Positions 1 to 7,457 of a stretch of 40,979 nucleotides of DNA are shown here, piece by piece. Each line of letters opens with the position of its first letter. Position 1 is the stretch's first letter. The DNA is from a virus: the IMG/VR virus record IMGVR_UViG_3300027969_000189, positions 1-40,979 of that record; one strand, given 5' to 3'. The notes beneath the pieces are model-generated. The model did not search any database and had not been told where the DNA came from. It worked only from the letters and a program-made list of their open reading frames with translations. Made by a program: the position numbers and the translations under genes.

Positions 1-302
1 AGTTTTAGGGCGCTTTCATTATCGCCACAAACTTGCCCAATTATAACGCTAACTCCTAGTTTATTAAAGGGATAATCGAAAGCCGCCCACAGCAAATCTC
101 GACTCATCCAATTTACTTCACCTACTGCCGCAATGTGCATTTGGCACGCTTTTGGCATAAAACTACAAAACCCTACTACTGCTGCTAAATTACCATCTAC
201 TTCTTGACCTATACATACTGTTTCTAAAGGCAAAGGGTGGTTCATCATTCTGACTAGCCAATCCCCTAAATACTGTTGGTTTTCTGTAGTTACTTTACGC
301 AA
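1..302 (-). CDS. GNAT-fold virion-associated protein, partial (left copy)
   Basis: Only the first 100 or so residues are present; the gene runs off the window at base 1. The start is TTG at 302-300, preceded by a GGAGG Shine-Dalgarno sequence about 10 bases upstream and abutting the stop of the hub gene (TAA at 305-303). The protein matches the complete 147-aa copy at 35603-36046 with about 13 differences in 101 residues. The family resembles GNAT acyltransferase-fold proteins encoded beside tail genes, such as the T7 gp13 type; enzymatic activity is not shown. Confidence 0.8.
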   Translation of the reverse strand, partial: MRKVTTENQQYLGDWLVRMMNHPLPLETVCIGQEVDGNLAAVVGFCSFMPKACQMHIAAVGEVNWMSRDLLWAAFDYPFNKLGVSVIIGQVCGDNESALK

Positions 303-2078
303 TTACAGCACCCCTCCTTTTTCCATTACATAATCCGTACTAGCCCAATGAAAGTCAATTCCTTGGCTTGCCACATTCATGTTAACTGAACCTGAAAAGC
401 CTAATCCTGTAACACCTTGCCAAAACTTAGTAACAACAAGGTTTCCACCCCAATTATTGTCATCCCATAAAGCTGAGTCCCAAACACCAATATCTAATGT
501 AGTAGGGTTAAATGCTATTTGGTTAGTCAAAGGTATTGTTTCAAAATCGGTGCTAATACCGCATAAAACAGTCGGTAAGCCGTTATCTGTCTGTAGAATA
601 GGGCGCACTAAGGTAAAGCGTTTTAATTGACCTGGGTTGTCAAAATAGCTATATGCTTGTTGTGCAGTTGCAACAATGTTTGTACCGTTGTCCGAGTTAG
701 TAGTATAAAACTGGGCTACATAGCCATCACCACCAAAATACATACCATTATTGCCGCTAGTTTCCCAGCAATTAGCTTCTATGCCGGTAAATTGTCCCCA
801 AGACTTAGTAATAGTGTGCATGACAAACTGTTGTGTGCCACCGTCAATAGGAATATTTAAAATCAGCATATTTTCAGAAGCAAAGTAATTTACTTGCCAA
901 CCAAAATTAGCGTAATAAGTAGTAGCTGCTTGGCTTACAGCATAGTAAATCTTGTCTGTAATGTTAATTCTAGGGTCTAAGCGGCTAGATTGTAGGGCAG
1001 AAGCCAATGGCACTAATCCGTCTTGGGTTAGTAAAAGCAAGTCACCAGACCACTTAAAAAAGCATCTACGGCTAAAGGTTTGGCCTAATTGCCATACACC
1101 TTTAAGCACCCAAGTTTCTGCGGCAGTAGGGTCTGTACCATTAATTACTATGACTTCGCCCATATTGGTAACTACAACAAAATAGTCATCTGCGCCTTGT
1201 CCAGCATCTAATGTCCATGTACCTACTGCTTGTACATAGCCACCATTTCTAGCAATGGAACCGTAAGGCAATACTTCTGCCAATCCACCAATGGCATTGA
1301 CATCTAAATACCATACATTCATCGAGTTTTTTTCGGTAAAAAACAAGCGATTTTTAAACAAATTAACATTAATAAATTTGTTACTGTTTATGCCTGTAAT
1401 ACCAATAGTAGTGTAAACCCCTACTACTGTTGCGTTACCACTTGGGGCGCTTGCCATTGTGTAAGTAAGAGTGCTTGCACCTGTTACTGTAACAACATAA
1501 GTACCATTAAATTGGGTAGGTGTAGCGCCTGAAACAGTTATTCTATTGCCGGTAACTAAACCATGCGGTGCAGCAGTAGTCAAAGTAGCAGTTAAATTAC
1601 CTGTGCCACCTCTTGTAATACTGCTAATTGTTTGTGCAGTTGTAGTAGTTGCTACTGAAAACCATGCAGAACCGTCATAAATCATTACGGCATCTTCACC
1701 ATTACAAGCTACTAAAAAATGACCACCATCAGTAGTGACATTGACATGCTGAAATTTAGCGTTAGAAAGCCCTGAATAGACTTCTGTAGCCGTACTTGTA
1801 GATGTGTCGTATATCTTAGTAGAAGCCGCAGCAAATAGCTTTTGGCTAGTTGTGCCAGCGTAATTCATTAAGCTATAAACTTGCCCTGTAATGCCTGTAG
1901 AAATCTTGGTATACCCTTTTCTAAGGGTGACATCAGTAGGTGTCGGAAAGAAGTTATTTAAAACTACTGCGTCTGTAGGGGACATATTAGCAAGCGAATC
2001 CCTAGCGTTCCAGCCCCCAATAGGAGATGGCAAAGAAGCTGTTAATGCAGAGCGTTGTTTAGCTTGCCCTAAAATCAT
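303..2078 (-). CDS. Tail hub / DNA-stabilisation-type protein (P22 gp10-like), left copy
   Basis: A 591-aa structural protein rich in aromatic and beta-type segments. It follows the adaptor gene with a 4-base overlap and precedes the GNAT gene, the position of P22 gp10-like tail proteins. The N-terminal region carries the conserved-looking GGWNARDSLANM and TLRKGYTK. Residues about 150-225 form a Thr/Gly-rich beta module (motifs ITRGGTGNLTAT, PHGL, NGTYVVTVTGA) that looks inserted into the hub. No signal peptide or membrane segment is seen. A 589-aa homologue lies at 36043-37812, clearly more diverged than the neighbouring capsid genes. The role is inferred from position and general resemblance; a receptor-side function of the inserted module is possible. 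Confidence 0.7.
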   Translation of the reverse strand: MILGQAKQRSALTASLPSPIGGWNARDSLANMSPTDAVVLNNFFPTPTDVTLRKGYTKISTGITGQVYSLMNYAGTTSQKLFAAASTKIYDTSTSTATEVYSGLSNAKFQHVNVTTDGGHFLVACNGEDAVMIYDGSAWFSVATTTTAQTISSITRGGTGNLTATLTTAAPHGLVTGNRITVSGATPTQFNGTYVVTVTGASTLTYTMASAPSGNATVVGVYTTIGITGINSNKFINVNLFKNRLFFTEKNSMNVWYLDVNAIGGLAEVLPYGSIARNGGYVQAVGTWTLDAGQGADDYFVVVTNMGEVIVINGTDPTAAETWVLKGVWQLGQTFSRRCFFKWSGDLLLLTQDGLVPLASALQSSRLDPRINITDKIYYAVSQAATTYYANFGWQVNYFASENMLILNIPIDGGTQQFVMHTITKSWGQFTGIEANCWETSGNNGMYFGGDGYVAQFYTTNSDNGTNIVATAQQAYSYFDNPGQLKRFTLVRPILQTDNGLPTVLCGISTDFETIPLTNQIAFNPTTLDIGVWDSALWDDNNWGGNLVVTKFWQGVTGLGFSGSVNMNVASQGIDFHWASTDYVMEKGGVL

Positions 2079-2986
2079 GAGCCATAACCTGTGTCTGGGA
2101 TGTTAGCGTAACCAATAAGCACTTTAGATGGGTAAGGTGCAAATGATAGATTTGGCGCACCTTTGTCGTTAGCTTTAGCAACTGACAAAAAGCGTTGGTA
2201 ATCTTGCATTAAAGCAGTAGTGTCAAATGACTTAATTTGGAAGTATTTAAGTTTAGTAGCCAAAACCATAATACGGTCATCTAAAACTGTAGTGTCTGTG
2301 TCAGCAGTAAAGCTATTCTTTACAGCGCCAGCAGCGCTTCTTGCCCAACCTTTTGAACGATATTCCCAACCCAAATACTCTTGGGTATTCATAATAGGCC
2401 ATATCTGGAATTGGTTATCTAGTATTCTCCAGCGTACTCTAGGGCCTGTAGAGATATAACCAGACTTCAACCATTGCCATTGTTGTGCATCTTCTGGCCC
2501 TAACATTTCCCAATGCTTAGATTTATCCCAATGGGTTCTATTAGTCATTGTTTCAAAATCATCAGGCAAGTCATATGCAGTTTGGGCGCAAACTACTGAT
2601 TGCACTCCATCGCCTGTAGCATATTGACTCATCACTACTACTTTTGTAGTGTTATTGGCGCTTACAACATAAGTGTCTTGAGGAATGTTATAGCCTGATA
2701 ACTGCCATTGGCTATCAACATTGCTTAAATCTGTGCCTGCCGCAAAAGTTAATGTAGCAGAACCATTAACAGTTGTGGCATTGGCGGTTAAAGATTGTGT
2801 GTAGAAACGATATTGCACTTGCAATGCTTGCCAATCGTACTCTTTTAACAAGTCATAACCAGCGCCGTTCATCAAAGCTAATATTTGCTGTACATCCTGT
2901 GAGGTGTTTCCAGCCACATAGGTAGGTACGGCTAAGTTTAGTTCTGCTGTGGTTTGTTGAACCAGTTGCAACATCGTTTGGGACAT
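2075..2986 (-). CDS. Head-tail adaptor / tail accessory protein, left copy
   Basis: A 303-aa protein starting MSQTMLQLVQQTTAEL and containing GYDLLKEYDWQALQ, a pattern typical of adaptor proteins that bind below the portal (P22 gp4 or T7 gp11-like group). Its stop overlaps the start of the hub gene by 4 bases, so the two are probably translationally coupled. The duplicate at 37809-38720 has the same length with roughly 30 substitutions, several clustered in the last third. The family assignment rests on length, gene order and motif impression, not a search. Confidence 0.65.
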   Translation of the reverse strand: MSQTMLQLVQQTTAELNLAVPTYVAGNTSQDVQQILALMNGAGYDLLKEYDWQALQVQYRFYTQSLTANATTVNGSATLTFAAGTDLSNVDSQWQLSGYNIPQDTYVVSANNTTKVVVMSQYATGDGVQSVVCAQTAYDLPDDFETMTNRTHWDKSKHWEMLGPEDAQQWQWLKSGYISTGPRVRWRILDNQFQIWPIMNTQEYLGWEYRSKGWARSAAGAVKNSFTADTDTTVLDDRIMVLATKLKYFQIKSFDTTALMQDYQRFLSVAKANDKGAPNLSFAPYPSKVLIGYANIPDTGYGS

Positions 2987-2987
2987 A

Positions 2988-3611
2988 TTAGGCCTCTACT
3001 ACTTTCGGTTTGCGTGTTTTTGGAGTCTTTTCCGCAACAGCCGCAAGTAGCGCTGACATCTGCTCTTGCATAGCAGCCAGCTTCGCATCTGTTTCAGCCT
3101 TAATTTTAGCATTTTCTTCTTTTAATGCTTGCAATTCTGACTCTCTTTGTGCTACTTCAGCAGAATCGTTAGCTAAATTCAAGAAAGCCTTGGCTTTTAG
3201 ACGGAAATTATGCGGTGACATACCGGCTACCATGCCAATACGCTGTAATTGTTGGTCAGAACAGTCAGCAATAGCTTCTACTGTGTAAAACTTAAGACCA
3301 CGCAATTCTTCAGCTTGGCTACGGGTAACTTGAGGCCATTGGTCTAAAGGTGTGCCAACAATATCTTCTTGCCCTGCTACTTGGTTCTGATAATGCGCCC
3401 ATTGACGGGGAAAACGCTGTTTATGGGACTCTTGTGCGTAAGTGTCGATTTCTGTCAAATTATCGCCAGGAATCATAATCCTTACAAAATCGAATTCTTT
3501 AAAAATTGGTCTACCTGCCTCGTTTGAAGCATCTTCTTGCTTCATACTTTTTTTATAGAATTGGACTGCTAATCGTGAATCTGCGTTTTGAACATCTGAC
3601 TCTATTGCCAT
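2988..3611 (-). CDS. Conserved virion-block protein with C-terminal coiled coil, left copy
   Basis: A 207-aa protein between the capsid genes and the adaptor. Residues 1-140 look globular (WPQVTRSQAEELRGLKFYTVE segment). Residues 145-190 are a Glu/Lys/Ala coiled coil (LQALKEENAKIKAETDAKL), followed by a basic tail KTPKTRKPKVVEA. It starts with ATG at 3611 behind a GGAG-type ribosome site and lies just downstream of a terminator hairpin. Homologues of this shape accompany capsid genes in podovirus-like phages, but I know no established function. A head or assembly-related role is inferred. The duplicate differs at about 8 residues. Confidence 0.6.
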   Translation of the reverse strand: MAIESDVQNADSRLAVQFYKKSMKQEDASNEAGRPIFKEFDFVRIMIPGDNLTEIDTYAQESHKQRFPRQWAHYQNQVAGQEDIVGTPLDQWPQVTRSQAEELRGLKFYTVEAIADCSDQQLQRIGMVAGMSPHNFRLKAKAFLNLANDSAEVAQRESELQALKEENAKIKAETDAKLAAMQEQMSALLAAVAEKTPKTRKPKVVEA

Positions 3612-3641
3612 TTTTAATTCTCCAAAGTGGTTTGGGGTTTA

Positions 3642-3679
3642 TAAAAAAATAAAAGGGACTCCCCTTGTGAGAGAGTCCC
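3642..3679 (-). terminator. Rho-independent terminator after the 99-aa gene (left copy)
   Basis: Inverted repeat GGGACTC (3655-3661) and GAGTCCC (3673-3679). On the minus strand it is followed by a T-rich run (3654-3642). It lies between the 99-aa gene and the 207-aa gene. The right copy keeps the hairpin with different, still complementary bases. Confidence 0.85.
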
Positions 3680-3716
3680 AGTTTTACTAAATATTCAATT
3701 TAAGAGGGTTAACCTA

Positions 3717-4016
3717 TTAAACAGAAGCTGCTGAGAACCAACCATAATCGCCTGAAGCCATTGCGACTGTTGGTGCTAAGTAAGTACCAGCAGAACCAGT
3801 AGCTACGAAAGTCGAAGCGTTGATAGAGCAAGTTGCTGTGTTAGCTGTAATAGCTGCACCTGCAACTGCCCATACATAGCGGCGACCATCAGAAGCAAAA
3901 GTTTCTGCGCCCAAAGGGCCAAAAGTTGGTACGGTTGTACCGTTAGCTGCTAATTCAGTAACGGTTTGGGTATCTACAAGGTCTACACCTGAGATAGGGA
4001 GAGTGCTATATGCCAT
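3717..4016 (-). CDS. Capsid-associated 99-aa protein, possible decoration protein (left copy)
   Basis: A 99-aa Ala/Thr/Gly-rich beta-type protein (motifs GPLGAETFASDGRRYVWAVAGAA, shortened here, and ASGDYGWFSAASV at the end). It is encoded directly downstream of the major capsid gene and set off by terminator-like hairpins on both sides. Small beta proteins in this position are often head-decoration or cement proteins; that is inference. The duplicate at 39450-39749 differs by a single residue (T for A near residue 20), so it is under strong constraint. Confidence 0.65.
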   Translation of the reverse strand: MAYSTLPISGVDLVDTQTVTELAANGTTVPTFGPLGAETFASDGRRYVWAVAGAAITANTATCSINASTFVATGSAGTYLAPTVAMASGDYGWFSAASV

Positions 4017-4035
4017 GATATTTCCTTTATTAATT

Positions 4036-4068
4036 AATTAAACAAAATAAATAGGGGTTTCCCCCTAT
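4036..4068 (-). terminator. Terminator-like hairpin after the major capsid gene (left copy)
   Basis: Perfect 7-bp inverted repeat ATAGGGG (4051-4057) and CCCCTAT (4062-4068) with a 4-base loop. On the minus strand it is followed by TTTATTTTGTTT. It sits between the capsid gene stop and the 99-aa gene start and is conserved in the right copy. Confidence 0.75.
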
Positions 4069-4071
4069 CTA

Positions 4072-5046
4072 TTAAGTTGTCAACAAGCCTTGTAGGAAGC
4101 TGTTAGAAGTAGTCAAGTTACCAGCCCAACCGTATAACTTCACGATTGCATCTTGGTTGATTGACTGACGCTCGCCACCGATAGGTACAAAGTTACGCTC
4201 TTTATGTGGGCGTAAGAAAATGTAGTTAGTGTTCAACAAGTACATATATGTAGCTGTTTCCTGTGAGCCATAACCGCCACCCAATACCACATCAGCAGAT
4301 GTACCGCCACCGTAGAACTTGAGGGAAGCAAAACCAGCAGCGCCAGATTCTTCAGCAGCAATACGCTGAATAGCTTGCAATGCGCCTACATAGTAGGAAT
4401 ACATTGTGTTACCAGCAACAATCAAGTCAGCTTTGTCTGTGCCACGAATCTGTTTGATAGCAGCGTCAGTCATTTTTGACAAGATGTTTGCAGATGTAGC
4501 GCCAGTAGTAATTTGGTTCTGCCAGAAAGTCCATACGGCACGGTTAATACCACCGTAAGTACCAGATGTAGGTGAAACTGCAACCGCAGCGCCTAGACCA
4601 TCCAAGTTCTTACCACCGTTACCAGTACCGTTACCATACAAGTCACCTGAAATACGGTTTAACAAGCGAGCTTCGGAAACTTGCATACGACCATCTAACA
4701 AGTCAATGATTGCTTCTTTAGAGCTGTTTTGCAACATCTCAAGACCAGACATAGTAACTGCGTCAGCGTACTGAGCAATTTTGTATTGTGCAGCAGAAAT
4801 AGGGCTATCTGGAGCAATGTTCAATACTTCATATCCGCTGTAAGAGTTAGCGTTGTTTGTAGCTGAATCGTCATACATGATTTCTTCCAAAATCACATTA
4901 CCACCTGAGAATGGGCGTACATTACCCTTCTGTTGGAGGCGCTGAAGAATAGCGTTGTTTTGTGTTAAGTTGTCTGCCAATTCACCGCTACGAGATTGAA
5001 TCGTGGTAGCGATAATATCGGTGATTGCTGAGTTAGCAAATGCCAT
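4072..5046 (-). CDS. Major capsid protein (left copy)
   Basis: A 324-aa protein directly downstream of the scaffold gene. It opens MAFANSAITDIIATTIQSR and includes NNAILQRLQQKGNVRPFSGG, LNRISGDLYGNGTGNGG, and a C-terminal LYGWAGNLTTSNSF, the usual look of major capsid proteins of podovirus-like phages, presumably HK97-fold. The order scaffold then coat, the high conservation of the duplicate (2 substitutions, Y to F and L to M), and flanking hairpins support a high-abundance structural protein. ATG at 5046 has an AAGGA site upstream. Capsid identity is strong; the fold is known from the family rather than visible. Confidence 0.88.
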   Translation of the reverse strand: MAFANSAITDIIATTIQSRSGELADNLTQNNAILQRLQQKGNVRPFSGGNVILEEIMYDDSATNNANSYSGYEVLNIAPDSPISAAQYKIAQYADAVTMSGLEMLQNSSKEAIIDLLDGRMQVSEARLLNRISGDLYGNGTGNGGKNLDGLGAAVAVSPTSGTYGGINRAVWTFWQNQITTGATSANILSKMTDAAIKQIRGTDKADLIVAGNTMYSYYVGALQAIQRIAAEESGAAGFASLKFYGGGTSADVVLGGGYGSQETATYMYLLNTNYIFLRPHKERNFVPIGGERQSINQDAIVKLYGWAGNLTTSNSFLQGLLTT

Positions 5047-5059
5047 GATTATTATCCTT

Positions 5060-5081
5060 AAAAAAATGTGCCAAAATTGGC
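5060..5081 (-). terminator. Terminator-like hairpin between scaffold and capsid genes (left copy)
   Basis: Perfect palindrome GCCAA (5070-5074), two-base loop, TTGGC (5077-5081). On the minus strand it is followed after three bases by seven Ts (5066-5060), just before the capsid ribosome site. It could attenuate read-through from the scaffold gene, or cap the 5' end of a processed capsid mRNA. Confidence 0.55.
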
Positions 5082-5084
5082 TAG

Positions 5085-6143
5085 TTAAACCCTACGACTC
5101 ATTGCTTCGCCTAATCCTTCGGCTATCAATGACCGTCTATCCTTTTTATCTTCTGGATTACTCACTTTTCCACTAGGAGTAGTGGACTTAGGACTAACCG
5201 CAGCAGCCTTAGCCTTCGCTACTTGCTGTGCTTTGATTGTCGTCTGTCTGGCTTCTTTCAAGAGTCTATCTTGTTCTAATGCCCAAACATCGTCATTCAT
5301 ACGCACGGCTTTCTTGTAGGCCGTTTCTAAGTCTTGGGCTTTCCCTAGCTCAAGTAGTTGAGCCATTTCTTCCCTTACCACATCAAAATGCGGGAACTTC
5401 TCCGCATCACTTCTTACTCTTTCAATTTCATTTGTTAAGCGTTGGTTTTCTTCTTGCTGAAACCGACTCTTAATAGATGAAACTTCTTGATTTACCTGAT
5501 TTAACTGGTTCATCAGTTGCTGAGTATATGCGTCTTGTTGTATAGGCGCAACACCTTCGCCATTTAATTGTATACCATAATCTTGTGCAAGTCGCTGAAA
5601 CATTTGAACTTTTTGTTCGTATGGGGCTTTGGTCAAAACCATGTGCGCCCTACCCAAATTATTAATCCATGCAGCAGGGCTAATATTTTGTGCTTGCAAC
5701 TCAGGAATAAAAGGCGCAATAGCTTCTTCGTAACCTCTAGCACGGTCAGCTTCAGCTTTATAAGTGCTTACGCCTTTTTTATACTCAGATTCACGCTGAT
5801 TAGCATATTCAGCAAATTTAGCAAAATCTTCTTTGCTAATCTGTTCGCCAGCTTCCATTTTGTCCCAAATCTGGACATATTCTTTCTTCCAAGTAGATGG
5901 TCTGCTTATAGGCTTTGCTTCTTCCTCCTGCGCCTCATCCTTATCCGCAAATTCAATAGCATCAGCATCTTCGGTAACTTCTTCGTGGTCTTGTGCGCTA
6001 ACTTCCTCTTTAGCGGACTCCTCGGAAATATCGTCTTTAACCACCTCAATGTCTTTTTCGATTGGTGCTTCAAGAGTGCCTTCCTCTGCTGCGTCTAAAG
6101 CAGCTTCTAATAAATCTCTACGGTCTAGTTGTTCTTCTGACAT
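5085..6143 (-). CDS. Capsid scaffolding protein
   Basis: A 352-aa, highly charged protein immediately upstream of the capsid gene. The N-terminal 80 residues are very acidic (runs of E and D). The middle is predicted alpha-helical and Gln/Glu-rich (SIKSRFQQEENQRLTNEIER), and the C-terminus is basic (DKKDRRSLIAEGLGEAMSRRV). That acidic start, helical middle and basic coat-binding tail is the usual composition of scaffolds that nucleate procapsids and exit before DNA packaging. No protease signature is seen, so scaffold release rather than self-cleavage is likely. The last 162 bases are repeated exactly at the window end. Confidence 0.82.
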   Translation of the reverse strand: MSEEQLDRRDLLEAALDAAEEGTLEAPIEKDIEVVKDDISEESAKEEVSAQDHEEVTEDADAIEFADKDEAQEEEAKPISRPSTWKKEYVQIWDKMEAGEQISKEDFAKFAEYANQRESEYKKGVSTYKAEADRARGYEEAIAPFIPELQAQNISPAAWINNLGRAHMVLTKAPYEQKVQMFQRLAQDYGIQLNGEGVAPIQQDAYTQQLMNQLNQVNQEVSSIKSRFQQEENQRLTNEIERVRSDAEKFPHFDVVREEMAQLLELGKAQDLETAYKKAVRMNDDVWALEQDRLLKEARQTTIKAQQVAKAKAAAVSPKSTTPSGKVSNPEDKKDRRSLIAEGLGEAMSRRV

Positions 6144-6156
6144 GGGGTTTCCTTGA

Positions 6157-6549
6157 TTATCGTAATTTGGCGTAAGCTAATTCAGCAATTTGGCGTTTTC
6201 TTGCCTCTTGTGACTGTCTACTCATTTCTGGTGCTTTTTGCTGCATAGGCACATCATTGCCTAATTCAATACAACCGTTGCGTTTTAGGTTTTCTCTGTG
6301 TTTAGACCGACTGTCTACCCATGTACCATCAGCCATAGAAATATGCCCTGGAATGTCAGACATCACCATTGGCGCTTCTTTTGGGGTCATGTTTAACTTT
6401 GCTTGCCACGCTTCTTCAGCTTGAGGCGTATTAAACGGTATATTCCAATAAGCGAGGTATTTTTCTTTATCATCGTATTGCGTTGGGTCGTATTCTTCAT
6501 GGTCTACTTTGCAGCATGGGCAAGTTACCGTGACTTTTACTAATGCCAT
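6157..6549 (-). CDS. Small protein with N-terminal CPCC zinc-ribbon-like motif
   Basis: A 130-aa protein between the glycosyltransferase-like gene and the scaffold. Its N-terminus VKVTVTCPCCKVDHEEYDP has a Cys pair and a nearby His that could bind zinc. The segment PGHISMADGTWVDSRSKHREN, cut here to its key residues G, D, S-R and H-R-E, resembles a short domain found in many phage head-region proteins. The start ATG overlaps the upstream stop (both at 6549), showing coupling. Function is unknown; a head-assembly or host-interaction role would be a guess. Confidence 0.6.
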   Translation of the reverse strand: MALVKVTVTCPCCKVDHEEYDPTQYDDKEKYLAYWNIPFNTPQAEEAWQAKLNMTPKEAPMVMSDIPGHISMADGTWVDSRSKHRENLKRNGCIELGNDVPMQQKAPEMSRQSQEARKRQIAELAYAKLR

Positions 6550-7301
6550 TACATTCTCCTTATTAAATCGGGTATTTTGTGCAGCTCTTCTTCTTCAACA
6601 GTTACTACTGAGTTGTACCAAGTGCCGTGTTTCCAGCGCCAGCATTTAAACTCTTTTTTAGGCATGATTACAATAGTTTTAACGCCTAATGCGCCTGCTA
6701 GGTGGGCTATGCCTGTATCTACAGTCACTAAACCTTTACAGGCTTTCAAATGGCTTGCAGTTTTAGCCCAATCTTTTTGCCAACCGTCTTTTGGCAAAGG
6801 CGACCAAAACCTATCTTCTTCAGGATTAAACGAATAAGCGTCATCTCCTACCAACTCCAACATGGTTTCTGGGCGCATAGTGCGTACATAATGCAAAATA
6901 CCTTTAGATGTAGACCAGTTGACCGCTAATTTTTTAGGAATATTGCTTGCAATAGCATCTAAATAGCCTTCTGACCCTACAATCTTCGTTGTGTTGCATG
7001 GAAACAACGCTTTTGCGTATGCTGGTGCAAGACTTATGTAATAAGGCAAAGAAATAATGCCAATCCAATAGTCTGATTCTGTAGCAATACCTTCTTCTGG
7101 CATATTGGTAAATGTATCAACGCAATCGAGTTGACCAAATAGCGTATGCAATGAACCATGTTGTAATAAAACAACAGATTTAGCGCCCATCACCTTTAAA
7201 AAGGGTAAAAAGCGTGCATATTGAATGATGTCACCAAAACCTTGCTCTGCTTGGACAGTAATGGTTTTCCCTAATAAAGACTCACCTCTCCATACAGGCA
7301 T
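6549..7301 (-). CDS. Glycosyltransferase-like protein (GT-B, TPR-linked/GT9-like)
   Basis: From the first ATG the protein is 250 aa. It contains EQGFGDIIQYARFLP near the N-terminus and GLVTVDTGIAHLAGALG near residue 200, the signature pair of the heptosyltransferase-like glycosyltransferases that bind sugar nucleotides. The family normally begins earlier. In the same frame the sequence back to 7457 encodes AYEHLHAGRLDAGFRLFEYRWHP, which fits the family's N-terminal end, but there is no ATG, GTG or TTG. The real start may therefore be ATT at 7457. Placed among head genes, it could modify virion or cell-surface glycans; substrate unknown. Confidence 0.72.
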   Translation of the reverse strand: MPVWRGESLLGKTITVQAEQGFGDIIQYARFLPFLKVMGAKSVVLLQHGSLHTLFGQLDCVDTFTNMPEEGIATESDYWIGIISLPYYISLAPAYAKALFPCNTTKIVGSEGYLDAIASNIPKKLAVNWSTSKGILHYVRTMRPETMLELVGDDAYSFNPEEDRFWSPLPKDGWQKDWAKTASHLKACKGLVTVDTGIAHLAGALGVKTIVIMPKKEFKCWRWKHGTWYNSVVTVEEEELHKIPDLIRRM

Positions 7302-7457
7302 TTTTAATGGCTGATGATATGGTTGTGCTTGATTAGCAATAATCTCAGGATGCCATCTATATTCAAAAAGCCTAAATCCAGCGTCTAAGCGACCAGCATG
7401 GAGGTGTTCGTAGGCTTTCTTATATTCCGTGTGCGGGTTTAAAGTAAGAGTGCTAAT
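7302..7457 (-). other. Coding-looking N-terminal extension of the glycosyltransferase, no standard start
   Basis: The frame of the glycosyltransferase stays open from 7301 back to 7466 (TGA at 7469-7467). The 52 codons from 7457 include GRLDAGFRLFEYRWHPE and YHQPLKMPVWRGE, as expected for this enzyme family. The only plausible start is ATT at 7457-7455, preceded by an AGGA ribosome site six bases upstream, inside the end of the 164-aa gene. AUU starts are rare but known (infC). A ribosomal frameshift from the 164-aa gene or a sequencing error are alternatives. Confidence 0.5.

Larger units (their letters stand above)
1..5246. repeat. Left copy of diverged 5.2-kb duplicated block
   Basis: This block carries the GNAT protein (partial), tail hub, adaptor, 207-aa protein, 99-aa protein, capsid protein and the end of the scaffold gene, in the same order and spacing as 35745-40979. 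Offset is 35744 at the left end, falling to 35733 at the right because of small indels. Divergence is uneven: the last 295 bases (4952-5246) are identical, the capsid proteins differ at about 2 of 324 residues, the 207-aa proteins at about 8 residues, the adaptors at roughly 30 of 303, and the hub proteins much more (by eye). Most changes preserve reading frames. Confidence 0.93.

Noticed and set aside
1-5246. Direct terminal repeats of a linear genome
   Set aside because: Terminal repeats should be identical, whereas these copies differ by up to roughly a fifth of residues in the hub protein, so strain overlap or duplication fits better.
5568-6098. 176-aa open frame on the plus strand inside the scaffold gene
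   Set aside because: It is a low-complexity Phe/Ser-rich antisense frame caused by Glu/Lys codons of the scaffold gene.
7436-7445. TTTAAAC, a classic slippery heptamer, at the end of the 164-aa gene
   Set aside because: The zero-frame reading of the heptamer does not match the frame of the 164-aa gene, so it would not shift ribosomes into the glycosyltransferase frame; a start at ATT is more consistent.
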